Below, one piece after another: positions 34,745-43,487 of a DNA stretch of 64,000 nt. How positions within the stretch are numbered: position 1 is the stretch's first letter; each line of letters opens with the position of its first letter. The stretch is from assembly GCF_003390885.1 (NCBI RefSeq), contig NZ_QMEL01000002.1:496001-560000 (forward strand), in the 5' to 3' direction. Position numbers and translations under genes: made by a program. The DNA comes from Pelagibacterium sediminicola. Lineage in GTDB: Bacteria > Pseudomonadota > Alphaproteobacteria > Rhizobiales > Devosiaceae. The notes beneath the pieces are model-generated. The model saw nothing but the letters and a program-made list of their open reading frames with translations, did not search any database and was not told where the DNA came from.

Positions 34745-37120
34745 ATGAGCAAGGTGGCGGAAATCTTCGAGACCCTTGAATACGGCCCGGCACCCGAAGC
34801 CGCCGGCCCTGCGCTGGAATGGTTGGAGAAATACGGGAAGAAATTCGGCCATTTCATCGATGGTGAATTTTCAAAGCCCGCAAAAACCTTTGCTTCGACC
34901 AACCCGGCGTCGGGCGAAAAACTGGCCGACATTTCGGAAGGCTCCAAGGCCGATGTGGACAAGGCCATCAAGGCCGCGCGCGCCGCTTTTGCCGGCTGGT
35001 CCGCGCTTTCCGGTTTCGAGCGCGCCAAATATCTCTACGCCATCGCGCGCCAGATCCAGAAGGAATCGCGACTTTTCGCGGTGCTCGAAACGCTCGACAA
35101 CGGCAAGCCGATCCGCGAGACGCGTGACATCGATATTCCGCTGGTGGCACGCCATTTCTATCATCACGCGGGCTGGGCCCAGCACATCGAAAAAAGCTTC
35201 CCCGATCACGCCCCCTATGGCGTTTGCGGTCAGATCATCCCGTGGAATTTCCCGCTCTTGATGCTCTCCTGGAAGATCGCGCCCGCGCTCGCGGCGGGCA
35301 ATACGGTGGTGCTCAAACCCGCCGAATTCACCTCGCTGACCGCGCTGCTCTTTGCTGAAATCTGCGGGCGCATCGGGCTGCCCAAGGGGGTGGTCAACAT
35401 CGTCACCGGCGCGGGCGAGACCGGCGAAGCCATCGTCACCCACCCCGGCATCGACAAGATCGCCTTCACCGGCTCGACCGAGGTCGGCAAAATCATCCGC
35501 CGCGCCACCGCCGGATCAGGCAAGGGTCTTTCGCTCGAGCTGGGCGGCAAGTCCCCCTTTATCGTCTTTGACGACGCCGATCTCGACAGCGCCGTCGAGG
35601 GGCTGGTCGACGCCATCTGGTTCAATCAGGGGCAGGTATGCTGCGCGGGGTCGCGGCTTCTGGTGCAGGAAAGCATCGAGGAAAAATTCATCGCCAAGAT
35701 CAAGGCGCGCATGGCAACGCTCCGCGTCGGCGATCCGCTGGATAAATCCATCGACATCGGCGCGCTGGTCGCCCCCGTGCAGGTCGAGCGTGTGCTCGAT
35801 CTCTTGAAGGCAGGAAGAAAAGAAGGGGGCGAGTTTTATTCCCCCGACATGCCCGTGCCTGAACAGGGCTACTTTGTGCGCCCGACGCTGGTCACCGGCA
35901 TTTCTCCCGCGCACACGCTGGCGTCAGAAGAAATCTTCGGTCCAGTACTCGTCGCCATGAGCTTCCGCACCCCCGAGGAAGCCGTGGCGCTGGCCAACAA
36001 CACGAGGTATGGGCTCGCCGCTTCGGTGTGGACCGAGAACGTCAATCTGGCGCTCGACATCGCCCCGCAATTGAAGGCAGGCGTTGTCTGGATCAACTCG
36101 ACCAACCAGTTCGACGCCGCGGTCGGCTTTGGGGGTTATCGCGAATCCGGCTTTGGCCGCGAGGGCGGGCGCGAAGGGATGAGGGCCTATCTCAAGCCAG
36201 ACTGGGAGAAGGCGCTCAAAGCGGTTCCTCCCAAGGCGGCCTCCGCAAAAGCGGGAACCACCCGCAATGATAAGATGAGCATCGACCGCACCGCAAAGCT
36301 CTATATCGGCGGCAAGCAGGCGCGCCCGGATTCCGGCTATGCCCGGCCGGTCATCGGCACGGATGGCCAAATGCTCGGCGAAGTGGGCGAGGGCAACCGC
36401 AAGGACATCCGCAACGCCGTGGAAGCGGCGCGTGGCGCGCTCGACTGGGGCAAGGCGACGGCGCATCTGCGCTCGCAAATCCTCTATTATCTCGGCGAAA
36501 ACCTCGACTATCGGAAAGCGGAATTTGCCGATCGCATCCGGGCGATGACCGGCGCTTCGGCAAACGCTGCGAAACGCGAAGTGGACCTCTCCGTCGAACG
36601 GCTGTTCGCCTTTGGCGGCTGGGCCGACAAGTTCGACGGCGCCGTCCACAATCCGCCCGCGCGCATGATGGCGGTCGCCATGGTCGAGCCCATCGGCGTC
36701 CTCGCCATCGCCGCACCCGATGAAAGCCCGCTGCTCGGCGCGGTCTCGCTGCTGGCTCCGGCGATGGCCATGGGCAACACGGTGGTTCTCGTCCCCTCCG
36801 AGCCGCACCCGCTGGCCATGACCGACTTCTATCAGGTGCTCGAAACCTCGGACGTGCCCGCCGGCGTCGTCAATATCGTCACCGGCCCCAAACGCGATCT
36901 GGCAAGGACCCTCGCCGAGCACGACGGCATCGAGGGCATCTGGTTCGCCGGATCGCTCGAGGACAGCACGATGGTCGAGGCGGCGAGCGCCGGCAACGTC
37001 AAGCAGAGCTGGACAACGCGCGGACTCGGTTTCGACTGGACAGCTCGGGAAATGGAAGGCCCCCACCTCCTCGACCGTGCAACCCAGATCAAGAACGTCT
37101 GGGTGCCTTATGGGGCTTGA
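34745..37120 (+). CDS. ALDH16-type aldehyde dehydrogenase with C-terminal pseudodomain
   Basis: 791 residues, much longer than the usual 490. Residues 1 to about 490 form a complete NAD-dependent aldehyde dehydrogenase: cofactor motif PWNFPLLMLSWKIAPALAAG, FTGSTEVGK, catalytic-base region LSLELGGKSPFIVFDDAD, and the nucleophile C299 in NQGQVCCAGSR. A linker (PKAASAKAGTTRNDKM) leads to a second, shortened ALDH-like domain (about 510-791: VAMVEPIGVLAIAAPDESPL; VVNIVTGPKRD; IWFAGSLED) with no cysteine at all. This is the ALDH16 architecture, in which domain 2 lacks an active site. Probable substrate here: acetaldehyde from DeoC (inference from context). Confidence 0.9.
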   Translation: MSKVAEIFETLEYGPAPEAAGPALEWLEKYGKKFGHFIDGEFSKPAKTFASTNPASGEKLADISEGSKADVDKAIKAARAAFAGWSALSGFERAKYLYAIARQIQKESRLFAVLETLDNGKPIRETRDIDIPLVARHFYHHAGWAQHIEKSFPDHAPYGVCGQIIPWNFPLLMLSWKIAPALAAGNTVVLKPAEFTSLTALLFAEICGRIGLPKGVVNIVTGAGETGEAIVTHPGIDKIAFTGSTEVGKIIRRATAGSGKGLSLELGGKSPFIVFDDADLDSAVEGLVDAIWFNQGQVCCAGSRLLVQESIEEKFIAKIKARMATLRVGDPLDKSIDIGALVAPVQVERVLDLLKAGRKEGGEFYSPDMPVPEQGYFVRPTLVTGISPAHTLASEEIFGPVLVAMSFRTPEEAVALANNTRYGLAASVWTENVNLALDIAPQLKAGVVWINSTNQFDAAVGFGGYRESGFGREGGREGMRAYLKPDWEKALKAVPPKAASAKAGTTRNDKMSIDRTAKLYIGGKQARPDSGYARPVIGTDGQMLGEVGEGNRKDIRNAVEAARGALDWGKATAHLRSQILYYLGENLDYRKAEFADRIRAMTGASANAAKREVDLSVERLFAFGGWADKFDGAVHNPPARMMAVAMVEPIGVLAIAAPDESPLLGAVSLLAPAMAMGNTVVLVPSEPHPLAMTDFYQVLETSDVPAGVVNIVTGPKRDLARTLAEHDGIEGIWFAGSLEDSTMVEAASAGNVKQSWTTRGLGFDWTAREMEGPHLLDRATQIKNVWVPYGA

Positions 37121-37191
37121 GCCAAAGGGCGTTCGTTGCTTCTGGTGGGGAGCAAACGGCTGGCCTATATTGGCCTTAAAGGAGACGGGCC

Positions 37192-37419
37192 ATGACTTTT
37201 GACCGCATTACAAGAACGCCGGGACTGATGGGCGGCAAGGCATGCATTCGCGGAATGCGCGTGACGGTCGGTATGATCGTCGGCCAGATCGGTGACGGGG
37301 TTTCGATTGAGGAAATTCTGGAGGCCTATCCCTATCTCGAGCGCGAGGACGTTCTCCAGGCTCTGCGCTATGCGGCATGGCGCACGGAAGACCGCGAAAT
37401 CGACCTCGAGATCGCATGA
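37192..37419 (+). CDS. DUF433 antitoxin-like protein
   Basis: 75-residue DUF433 protein, a small helix-turn-helix-like fold that often pairs with a PIN-like DUF5615 protein as antitoxin. Typical motifs: FDRITRTPGLMGGKACIRGM, RVTVGMIVGQIGDG, and EEILEAYPYLEREDVLQAL. A strong AAAGGAG lies nine bases upstream. It overlaps the toxin-like gene by four bases (ATGA). Confidence 0.88.
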   Translation: MTFDRITRTPGLMGGKACIRGMRVTVGMIVGQIGDGVSIEEILEAYPYLEREDVLQALRYAAWRTEDREIDLEIA

Positions 37420-37793
37420 AATTCGTCATCGATATGAACTTGTCTCCGAACTGGACGGCGGCGCTAAGGTCAGCAGGCTTTGAAGCCTTCCACTGGTCCA
37501 GCATCGGACCAGCCGATGCCAGCGACGTCGTGATCGCCGAATTTGCCCGCAGCAACGGGATGGCGGTCATCACCAACGACCTTGATTTCGGCAAGCTGCT
37601 TTCCACAGATCGCGCGCAGTTGCCCAGCGTCATTCAGATCAGGTTGGGTGATCTGAGGCCGGCAACCCTTTTGAGCACAGTCTGCCAAACCATAGAGGCG
37701 ACCAGAGCGGATCTCGAGAAGGGCGCATTGGTGACGATCGGCGGCTCCAAGGTCCGCATTTCCACACTCCCCCTCGTAGACGGTGCCCCATGA
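37416..37793 (+). CDS. DUF5615 PIN-like toxin-like protein
   Basis: 125-residue protein of the DUF5615 (Mut7-C/PIN-like) family, predicted ribonuclease-like partner of the upstream DUF433 protein. Acidic residues at PIN-type positions: D6 in MKFVIDMNLSP, the aspartate in ASDVVIAEFARSNGMAVIT, and the pair in TNDLDFGKL. Overlaps both neighbours by four bases, so this toxin-antitoxin-like pair is translated inside the deo operon. Toxicity is inferred from family, not seen. Confidence 0.82.
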   Translation: MKFVIDMNLSPNWTAALRSAGFEAFHWSSIGPADASDVVIAEFARSNGMAVITNDLDFGKLLSTDRAQLPSVIQIRLGDLRPATLLSTVCQTIEATRADLEKGALVTIGGSKVRISTLPLVDGAP

Positions 37794-39118
37794 CCCTCCT
37801 CCCCCAGGAAATCATCGCCAGAAAACGCGACGGCGCGGTTTTGTCCCGCGACGAGATCGCCGGGTTCATCACCGGGCTCACCAGCGGCGCGGTCACCGAC
37901 GCGCAAGCGGCGGCTTTTGCCATGGCGGTCTATTTCCGCAACATGGAGATCGACGAGCGCGTGGCGCTGACACTGGCCATGCGCGACAGCGGCACGGTGC
38001 TCGACTGGTCCCGCCTCGATGGCCCCGTCATCGACAAGCATTCGACCGGCGGGGTGGGTGACAATGTTTCGCTGATGCTCGGGCCCATCCTTGCAGCGTG
38101 CGGGGCCCATGTACCGATGATCTCGGGGCGCGGGCTCGGGCACACCGGGGGCACGCTCGACAAGTTCGACGCCATCGAGGGCTACACCACCAATCCCGAT
38201 ATTGAAACGCTGCGGCGCGTCGTCAAAGACGTCGGCTGTGCCATTATAGGGCAGACCGACGACCTCGCCCCCGCCGACCGGCGGCTTTACGCCATCCGCG
38301 ACGTGACGGCGACGGTCGAGAACGTCTCGCTCATCACCGCCTCGATCCTGTCCAAAAAGCTCTCGGCGGGGCTCGATGCGCTGATCCTCGACGTCAAGGC
38401 CGGCTCGGGCGCCTTCATGAAAACGCTCGATGAGGCGACCGGGCTTGCCGAAAGCCTTGTGACCGTCGCCAATGGCGCGGGGATGAAAACCGGCGCGCTT
38501 CTGACCGACATGAACGAGCCCTTGGCCTCGGCGGCGGGCAACTGGCTCGAAGTCAAGAACGCCATCGATTTTCTGACCGGCGCACACCGGGACGAACGGC
38601 TGCTCGAAGTAACGCTTGGTCTTTGCGCGCACGGGCTCGTTCTCGGGGGGCTGGCGCTCGATCAGGACGATGGGTATCTGCGCGCCAAGGTGGCGCTTGA
38701 AAGCGGTGCGGCCCTGACAAAATTTACCGCCATGGTCCGGGCGCTGGGCGGGCCGCCGGACATCGAAAACCCCCGGCATGGTGAGCGGCACCACTGCCCC
38801 GTCATCCGCGACGTCTTTGCCGAGGGCGAGGGCCACGTCGCCGCCATCGATACGCGGGCGGTGGGCATGGCGGTCGTCGTGCTGGGCGGCGGGCGAACCG
38901 ACCCCACCGCCAGCATCGATCATGGCGTCGGTCTCGACCGGCTGGCAAGGCTTGGCGCGACAGCCGACAGCAACACCCCCATTGCCCGCATTCATGCGCG
39001 CGATGAAGCGGCAGCCGACGAGGCCGAACGGCGTCTCAGGCGCGTATACAGGATCGGGGAAGCGCCCAAGGCCAACCCGGTCGTCTATCGCTATCTCGCA
39101 CCGAAAGAGGAAAGCTGA
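37790..39118 (+). CDS. deoA: Thymidine phosphorylase
   Basis: Phosphorolyses thymidine and deoxyuridine to base and deoxyribose-1-phosphate. 442 residues. Motifs: [20 protein letters not shown] (phosphate binding), [20 protein letters not shown] (the family signature), and [19 protein letters not shown]-terminal helical domain followed by the alpha/beta domain, as expected. Overlaps the toxin-like gene (ATGA) and deoB (TGATG). Confidence 0.97.
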   Translation: MTLLPQEIIARKRDGAVLSRDEIAGFITGLTSGAVTDAQAAAFAMAVYFRNMEIDERVALTLAMRDSGTVLDWSRLDGPVIDKHSTGGVGDNVSLMLGPILAACGAHVPMISGRGLGHTGGTLDKFDAIEGYTTNPDIETLRRVVKDVGCAIIGQTDDLAPADRRLYAIRDVTATVENVSLITASILSKKLSAGLDALILDVKAGSGAFMKTLDEATGLAESLVTVANGAGMKTGALLTDMNEPLASAAGNWLEVKNAIDFLTGAHRDERLLEVTLGLCAHGLVLGGLALDQDDGYLRAKVALESGAALTKFTAMVRALGGPPDIENPRHGERHHCPVIRDVFAEGEGHVAAIDTRAVGMAVVVLGGGRTDPTASIDHGVGLDRLARLGATADSNTPIARIHARDEAAADEAERRLRRVYRIGEAPKANPVVYRYLAPKEES

Positions 39119-40335
39119 TGCCGCGCGCCATCCTTTGCGTTCTCGACAGTTTCGGAATCGGCGGCGCACCCGATGCCGCCGATTTCGGCGATGAGGGCGC
39201 CGATACGCTGGGCCATATCGCGCAGGCTTGCGCCCAAGGCAAAGCCGATGTGCCCGGTGTGCGTGCGGGGCCCTTGAGCCTGCCCAACCTCGATGCACTG
39301 GGCCTTGGCGCGGCAGCCGAACTGTCGACCGGCAAAGTGCCACCCGGCCTTTCCAACCATCCCAAGGGCGGATGCTGGGGCGTGGGGCGCGAGGTTTCGA
39401 TCGGCAAGGATACGCCCTCGGGTCACTGGGAAATCGCCGGCGTGCCGGTGCCGTTCGAGTGGAGCTATTTCCCCAATACCGAACCCGCCTTTCCCGAAGC
39501 CCTGATCGAAAACGTCATCCGTGCGGGAAACCTTCCGGGCATCCTGGGCAATCGCCACGCCTCAGGAACCGCGATCATCGAGGAGTTGGGCGAGGAATCG
39601 ATCCGCACCGGCAAGCCCATCTGCTATACTTCAGTCGATTCCGTGTTTCAAATCGCCGCGCACGAAACCCACTTCGGGCTCGAACGGCTCTACGATCTGT
39701 GCGAAACGGTTTTCCAGTTCACCGCGCCCATGAAGATCGGCCGCGTCATCGCCCGGCCTTTCGTGGGCGAGGATGCGAAAAGCTTTAAGCGCACCGGCAA
39801 CCGTCGCGATTTTGCGATCGAGCCGCCGGAGCCAACGCTGCTTGACCGCGCCAACGAGGCCGGACGGCAGGTCTACGCCATCGGCAAGGTCTCCGATATC
39901 TATGCGGCGCGCGGGGTGACCCACAAAATCAAGGCCTCGGGCAATATGGTGCTGTTCGACAGAACGCTCGAAGCGCTCGACATGGCGCAGGACGGCGCGC
40001 TGGTCTTTACCAATTTCGTCGATTTCGACACCGAATACGGCCATCGGCGCGATCCCGGCGGCTATGCGGCGGCACTCGAGGCGTTCGACCGGCGGCTGCC
40101 CGAACTGATCGCGAAGCTGCGCGACGACGATCTTCTCATTCTGACGGCGGATCACGGAAACGACCCGACTTGGCGGGGCACCGACCACACCCGCGAGCAG
40201 GTGCCGATCCTGCTGTTTTCCCGTTCATTGCGCGCCGGGAGCATTGGCTTGCGCCCGGTTCTGTCCGATATTGGCGAGACCATCGCCCACTGGCTCGGGT
40301 TAGCCCCCGGCCCGCACGGCACCAGTGCGTTATAA
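39118..40335 (+). CDS. deoB: Phosphopentomutase
   Basis: Converts (deoxy)ribose-1-phosphate to the 5-phosphate, linking the phosphorylases to DeoC and the pentose phosphate pathway. 405 residues of the alkaline-phosphatase superfamily: metal ligands in [20 protein letters not shown] at the start, the phosphorylated threonine region [15 protein letters not shown], and [20 protein letters not shown] near the end. Start overlaps the deoA stop by one base. Confidence 0.97.
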   Translation: MPRAILCVLDSFGIGGAPDAADFGDEGADTLGHIAQACAQGKADVPGVRAGPLSLPNLDALGLGAAAELSTGKVPPGLSNHPKGGCWGVGREVSIGKDTPSGHWEIAGVPVPFEWSYFPNTEPAFPEALIENVIRAGNLPGILGNRHASGTAIIEELGEESIRTGKPICYTSVDSVFQIAAHETHFGLERLYDLCETVFQFTAPMKIGRVIARPFVGEDAKSFKRTGNRRDFAIEPPEPTLLDRANEAGRQVYAIGKVSDIYAARGVTHKIKASGNMVLFDRTLEALDMAQDGALVFTNFVDFDTEYGHRRDPGGYAAALEAFDRRLPELIAKLRDDDLLILTADHGNDPTWRGTDHTREQVPILLFSRSLRAGSIGLRPVLSDIGETIAHWLGLAPGPHGTSAL

Positions 40336-40353
40336 GGACAAAAAGAGCGGCTC

Positions 40354-40983
40354 ATGCAGAACCTGACTGTGATCGACCATCCCCTTGTCCAGCATAAGCT
40401 GACGATCATGCGCTGCAAGGAAACCTCGACCGCAGGCTTTCGGCGCCTCTTGCGCGAGATCGCACATCTCTTGTGCTATGAGGTGACCCGTGATCTCGAG
40501 GTTGAACTGGTCGATATCGAAACGCCGGTCAAGGCGATGCGTGCGCCAACCCTTAAAGGCAAGAAGCTGGTCTTTGCTTCCATCCTGCGCGCCGGCGAAG
40601 GGCTGCTCGAGGGCATGCTCGACCTCGTGCCCTCGGCACGCGTCGCCCATATCGGGCTTTACCGTGACCCGGAAACCCTCGAAGCGATAGAATATTATTT
40701 CAAAGCCCCGTCGGATGTCGCCGACCGCCTGGTGATCGTCGTCGACCCCATGCTCGCGACCGCCAATTCGGCCATCGCGGCGGTGACAAAGCTCAAGGAG
40801 CGCGGCGCCAACAATCTGCGCTTTTTGTGCCTTCTGGCCGCCCCCGAGGGGGTCGAGCGTTTTACAAAAGCCCACCCCGACGTGCCGGTCTTTACCGCCA
40901 GCGTTGACGAAAAGCTCAACGAACACGGCTATATCGTTCCCGGCCTCGGCGATGCGGGGGACCGGATGTACGGCACGAAATAG
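40354..40983 (+). CDS. upp: Uracil phosphoribosyltransferase
   Basis: Converts uracil and PRPP to UMP, completing pyrimidine salvage. 209 residues. The PRPP-binding loop is [20 protein letters not shown]; the flexible hairpin and active-site segment is [20 protein letters not shown], and the uracil site is [19 protein letters not shown] at the C-terminus. Last gene of the operon; convergent with hrpB, eight bases apart. Confidence 0.97.
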   Translation: MQNLTVIDHPLVQHKLTIMRCKETSTAGFRRLLREIAHLLCYEVTRDLEVELVDIETPVKAMRAPTLKGKKLVFASILRAGEGLLEGMLDLVPSARVAHIGLYRDPETLEAIEYYFKAPSDVADRLVIVVDPMLATANSAIAAVTKLKERGANNLRFLCLLAAPEGVERFTKAHPDVPVFTASVDEKLNEHGYIVPGLGDAGDRMYGTK

Positions 40984-40991
40984 GCCCGGCG

Positions 40992-43445
40992 CTATCCCCT
41001 CGGCTTGGCACGATTGGTGGCTTTTGCCGCCAGCGGGTCATCGGGCCAGTGATGCCTGGGATAGCGGCCCTTGAGGTCCCTTGCCACATCCTTCCAGCTT
41101 CCGCGCCAGAAGCCCGGCAGGTCGCGGGTGGTCTGGATGGGGCGATGGGCCGGGGACAGCAGCGAGAGCAGGAGCGGCACCTTTCCCTCCGCGATTGAAG
41201 GATGCACGTCGAGCCCGAACAGCTCCTGCACCCGGATGGCCAGCACCGGGCCGTTCCCGGCCCCATAATCGATGGGGATGCGGCTGCCCGAGGGCGCATC
41301 GAAATGGGAGGGGAGCAGCCTGTCCATCTCCCCGCGCCTATCCCACGGCAAAAGATCGTAAAGCGCCGCCGAAAGGTGCTCGGCGGTGATCTCATCGAGG
41401 CGAGTAAGGCCATGGATATGAGGCGCGAGCCAGTCCGCATCATCTCCGGCCAGCGCCCTATCGGAGAGATCCGGCCAGTCATCGCCCAGATGCTGGCGGA
41501 GAAAGCCCGCGCGCCCGCGCAGGGATTTCTGCTCGCGGGCCCAGGGCAAGGCGGCGATACCGGTTTCGGCGATGCCCGCCGCGAGCAGCGTCGCGGCAGC
41601 GTCCATGTCGGTGATCCTTGCGGGTGCATCCCCGAGCCGCAGCGCGCCCAGCAGACGTTGGGTTCTCGCGCGTACCGCCCGTGCCTCGCGGTCGAAACCC
41701 AGAACGGTCTTGTCGATGATCCTTGAGGCGAAAATCTCCTCGATGGTCTGCCGGTCGATCGCCGCCGCCGCGCGGATCGTCGCGCTCGCCGCCTTGCCGG
41801 TCATGTCGGCAACGACAATGAGGGCCTCCTGGGCCAGCGCATCGGTTTCCTCGACACGCCCCTGACGGCCATTGGCGAGCCGGAAATGGCCGCGCGCCCC
41901 GGCGGCCTGCGCCACGCGGTCGGGAAAGGCGCGCGCAAGGTGACGGCCGATATCGAACGTACCCGCCTTTGCCGCCCCGGCCAGCCTTGCCCAGCCCTGG
42001 GCCATGCGCCGCGCCTCGGCGGCCCGTTTCGTATCCTCTCCCATGACGCGGCGGACGCGGGCGGCAAGGTCGGTATCGCTGCCGCCCAGCCCCTGCTCGC
42101 CCAGAACCACGCCGAGCAGCGCGGCATCGAACGCCGCGCCCTCTTGGCCCGCCAGCACGATCATGTGACCGAGGCGGGGGTGGAGTGGGAGTTTGGCGAG
42201 CAGCCTGCCGTGGGGTGTGATGCGGCCTTCACCGTCCAGCGCATCAAGGCTCTTGAGCAAGGCGACCGCCTCGGACCAGGCGGGCGCGGGCGGCTGGTCG
42301 GGGAACGTCAGGGTCCTTGGATCGGTAACGCCCCAACCGGCAAGGTCGAGCACAAGACCCGAGAGATCGGCCTCGGTAATCTCAGGGGGATCGAAGGGCA
42401 CGAGGCTGGCCGTCTGGCCTTCGTGCCAGAGCCTGTAGCAGATCCCCGGTTCGGTGCGTCCGGCGCGGCCCCGGCGCTGGTCGGCGGCGGCGCGCGAGAC
42501 GCGACGGGTCTCGAGCCGGGTGAGGCCGGTGTCCGGCTCATAGACCGGCAGGCGCGAAAACCCGGAATCGATGACGATCCGCACCCTCTCGATGGTCAGC
42601 GAGGTCTGGGCGATACTGGTTGCCAGAACGATCTTGCGGCGTCCCGCCGGGGCGGGCTGGATGGCACGGTCCTGCTCGGCGCCGCTCAACTGGCCGTAAA
42701 GCGGGGCGATGTCGGTATCCGGCCCAACACGTCCCGCCAGTGCTTCGGCCACGCGCCGGATTTCGGCCTGTCCGGGCAGGAACACCAGTGCCGAGCCCGG
42801 CTCCTCGCGCGTTGCGGAAAGAACGGCGGCAACAACAGTATTCTCGATTCTTGCGCCCGGCGCGGGCGTGATGTGCCGGGTTTCGACCGGGAAGGCCCGA
42901 CCGGTACTTTCGATCACCGGCGCATCGCCCAGAAGCGAGGCGATCCGTGCGCCATCAAGGGTCGCCGACATGACGAGGATGCGCAGATCCTCGCGCAGCG
43001 CCGAGGCATCCATCGTCAGCGCCAGACCCAGATCGCCATCGAGGCTGCGTTCGTGGAACTCATCGAACAGCACCGCCGCGACGCCCGAAAGCTCGGGGTC
43101 GGCAAGGATCATGCGGGTAAAGACCCCTTCGGTCACAACCTCGATGCGTGTTTTCTCCGACACTTTCGTATCGAGCCTGACGCGATAGCCGACCGTTTCG
43201 CCCACCTTCTCGCCGAGCGTTGCCGCCATGCGGCGGGCGGAGGCACGGGCAGCAAGGCGCCGGGGTTCGAGCATTACGATTCTGCCATCGCCGCGCCATG
43301 GCGCATTGAGCAGCGCCAAAGGCACGCGGGTGGTCTTGCCGGCGCCGGGCGGGGCGACCAGCACGGCGCACGTATCGGCATCCAGCGCCGCTTGCAGCGC
43401 GGGGATCACGTCATCGATGGGGAGCGGATCATCTGGCAAACGCAT
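40992..43445 (-). CDS. hrpB: ATP-dependent RNA helicase HrpB
   Basis: DEAH-box-type helicase, 817 residues from ATG 43445 (MRLPDDPLPIDD); a start eight codons upstream is possible but has a weaker ribosome site. Motifs: Walker A VAPPGAGKTTRVPLALL, DEFH in AVLFDEFHERSLDGDLG, motif III SATLDGARI, LATSIAQTSLTIERV, and QRRGRAGRTEPGICYRLW. The C-terminal HrpB-specific domain is present (PWDRRGEMDRLLPSHFDAPS). Cellular role of HrpB is not well known. Follows the HerA-like gene by 42 bases on the same strand. Confidence 0.93.
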   Translation of the reverse strand: MRLPDDPLPIDDVIPALQAALDADTCAVLVAPPGAGKTTRVPLALLNAPWRGDGRIVMLEPRRLAARASARRMAATLGEKVGETVGYRVRLDTKVSEKTRIEVVTEGVFTRMILADPELSGVAAVLFDEFHERSLDGDLGLALTMDASALREDLRILVMSATLDGARIASLLGDAPVIESTGRAFPVETRHITPAPGARIENTVVAAVLSATREEPGSALVFLPGQAEIRRVAEALAGRVGPDTDIAPLYGQLSGAEQDRAIQPAPAGRRKIVLATSIAQTSLTIERVRIVIDSGFSRLPVYEPDTGLTRLETRRVSRAAADQRRGRAGRTEPGICYRLWHEGQTASLVPFDPPEITEADLSGLVLDLAGWGVTDPRTLTFPDQPPAPAWSEAVALLKSLDALDGEGRITPHGRLLAKLPLHPRLGHMIVLAGQEGAAFDAALLGVVLGEQGLGGSDTDLAARVRRVMGEDTKRAAEARRMAQGWARLAGAAKAGTFDIGRHLARAFPDRVAQAAGARGHFRLANGRQGRVEETDALAQEALIVVADMTGKAASATIRAAAAIDRQTIEEIFASRIIDKTVLGFDREARAVRARTQRLLGALRLGDAPARITDMDAAATLLAAGIAETGIAALPWAREQKSLRGRAGFLRQHLGDDWPDLSDRALAGDDADWLAPHIHGLTRLDEITAEHLSAALYDLLPWDRRGEMDRLLPSHFDAPSGSRIPIDYGAGNGPVLAIRVQELFGLDVHPSIAEGKVPLLLSLLSPAHRPIQTTRDLPGFWRGSWKDVARDLKGRYPRHHWPDDPLAAKATNRAKPRG

Positions 43446-43487
43446 TGCCCATCTCTTGCCGGTTTGCATACTGGAGGCAAGCGGGAG

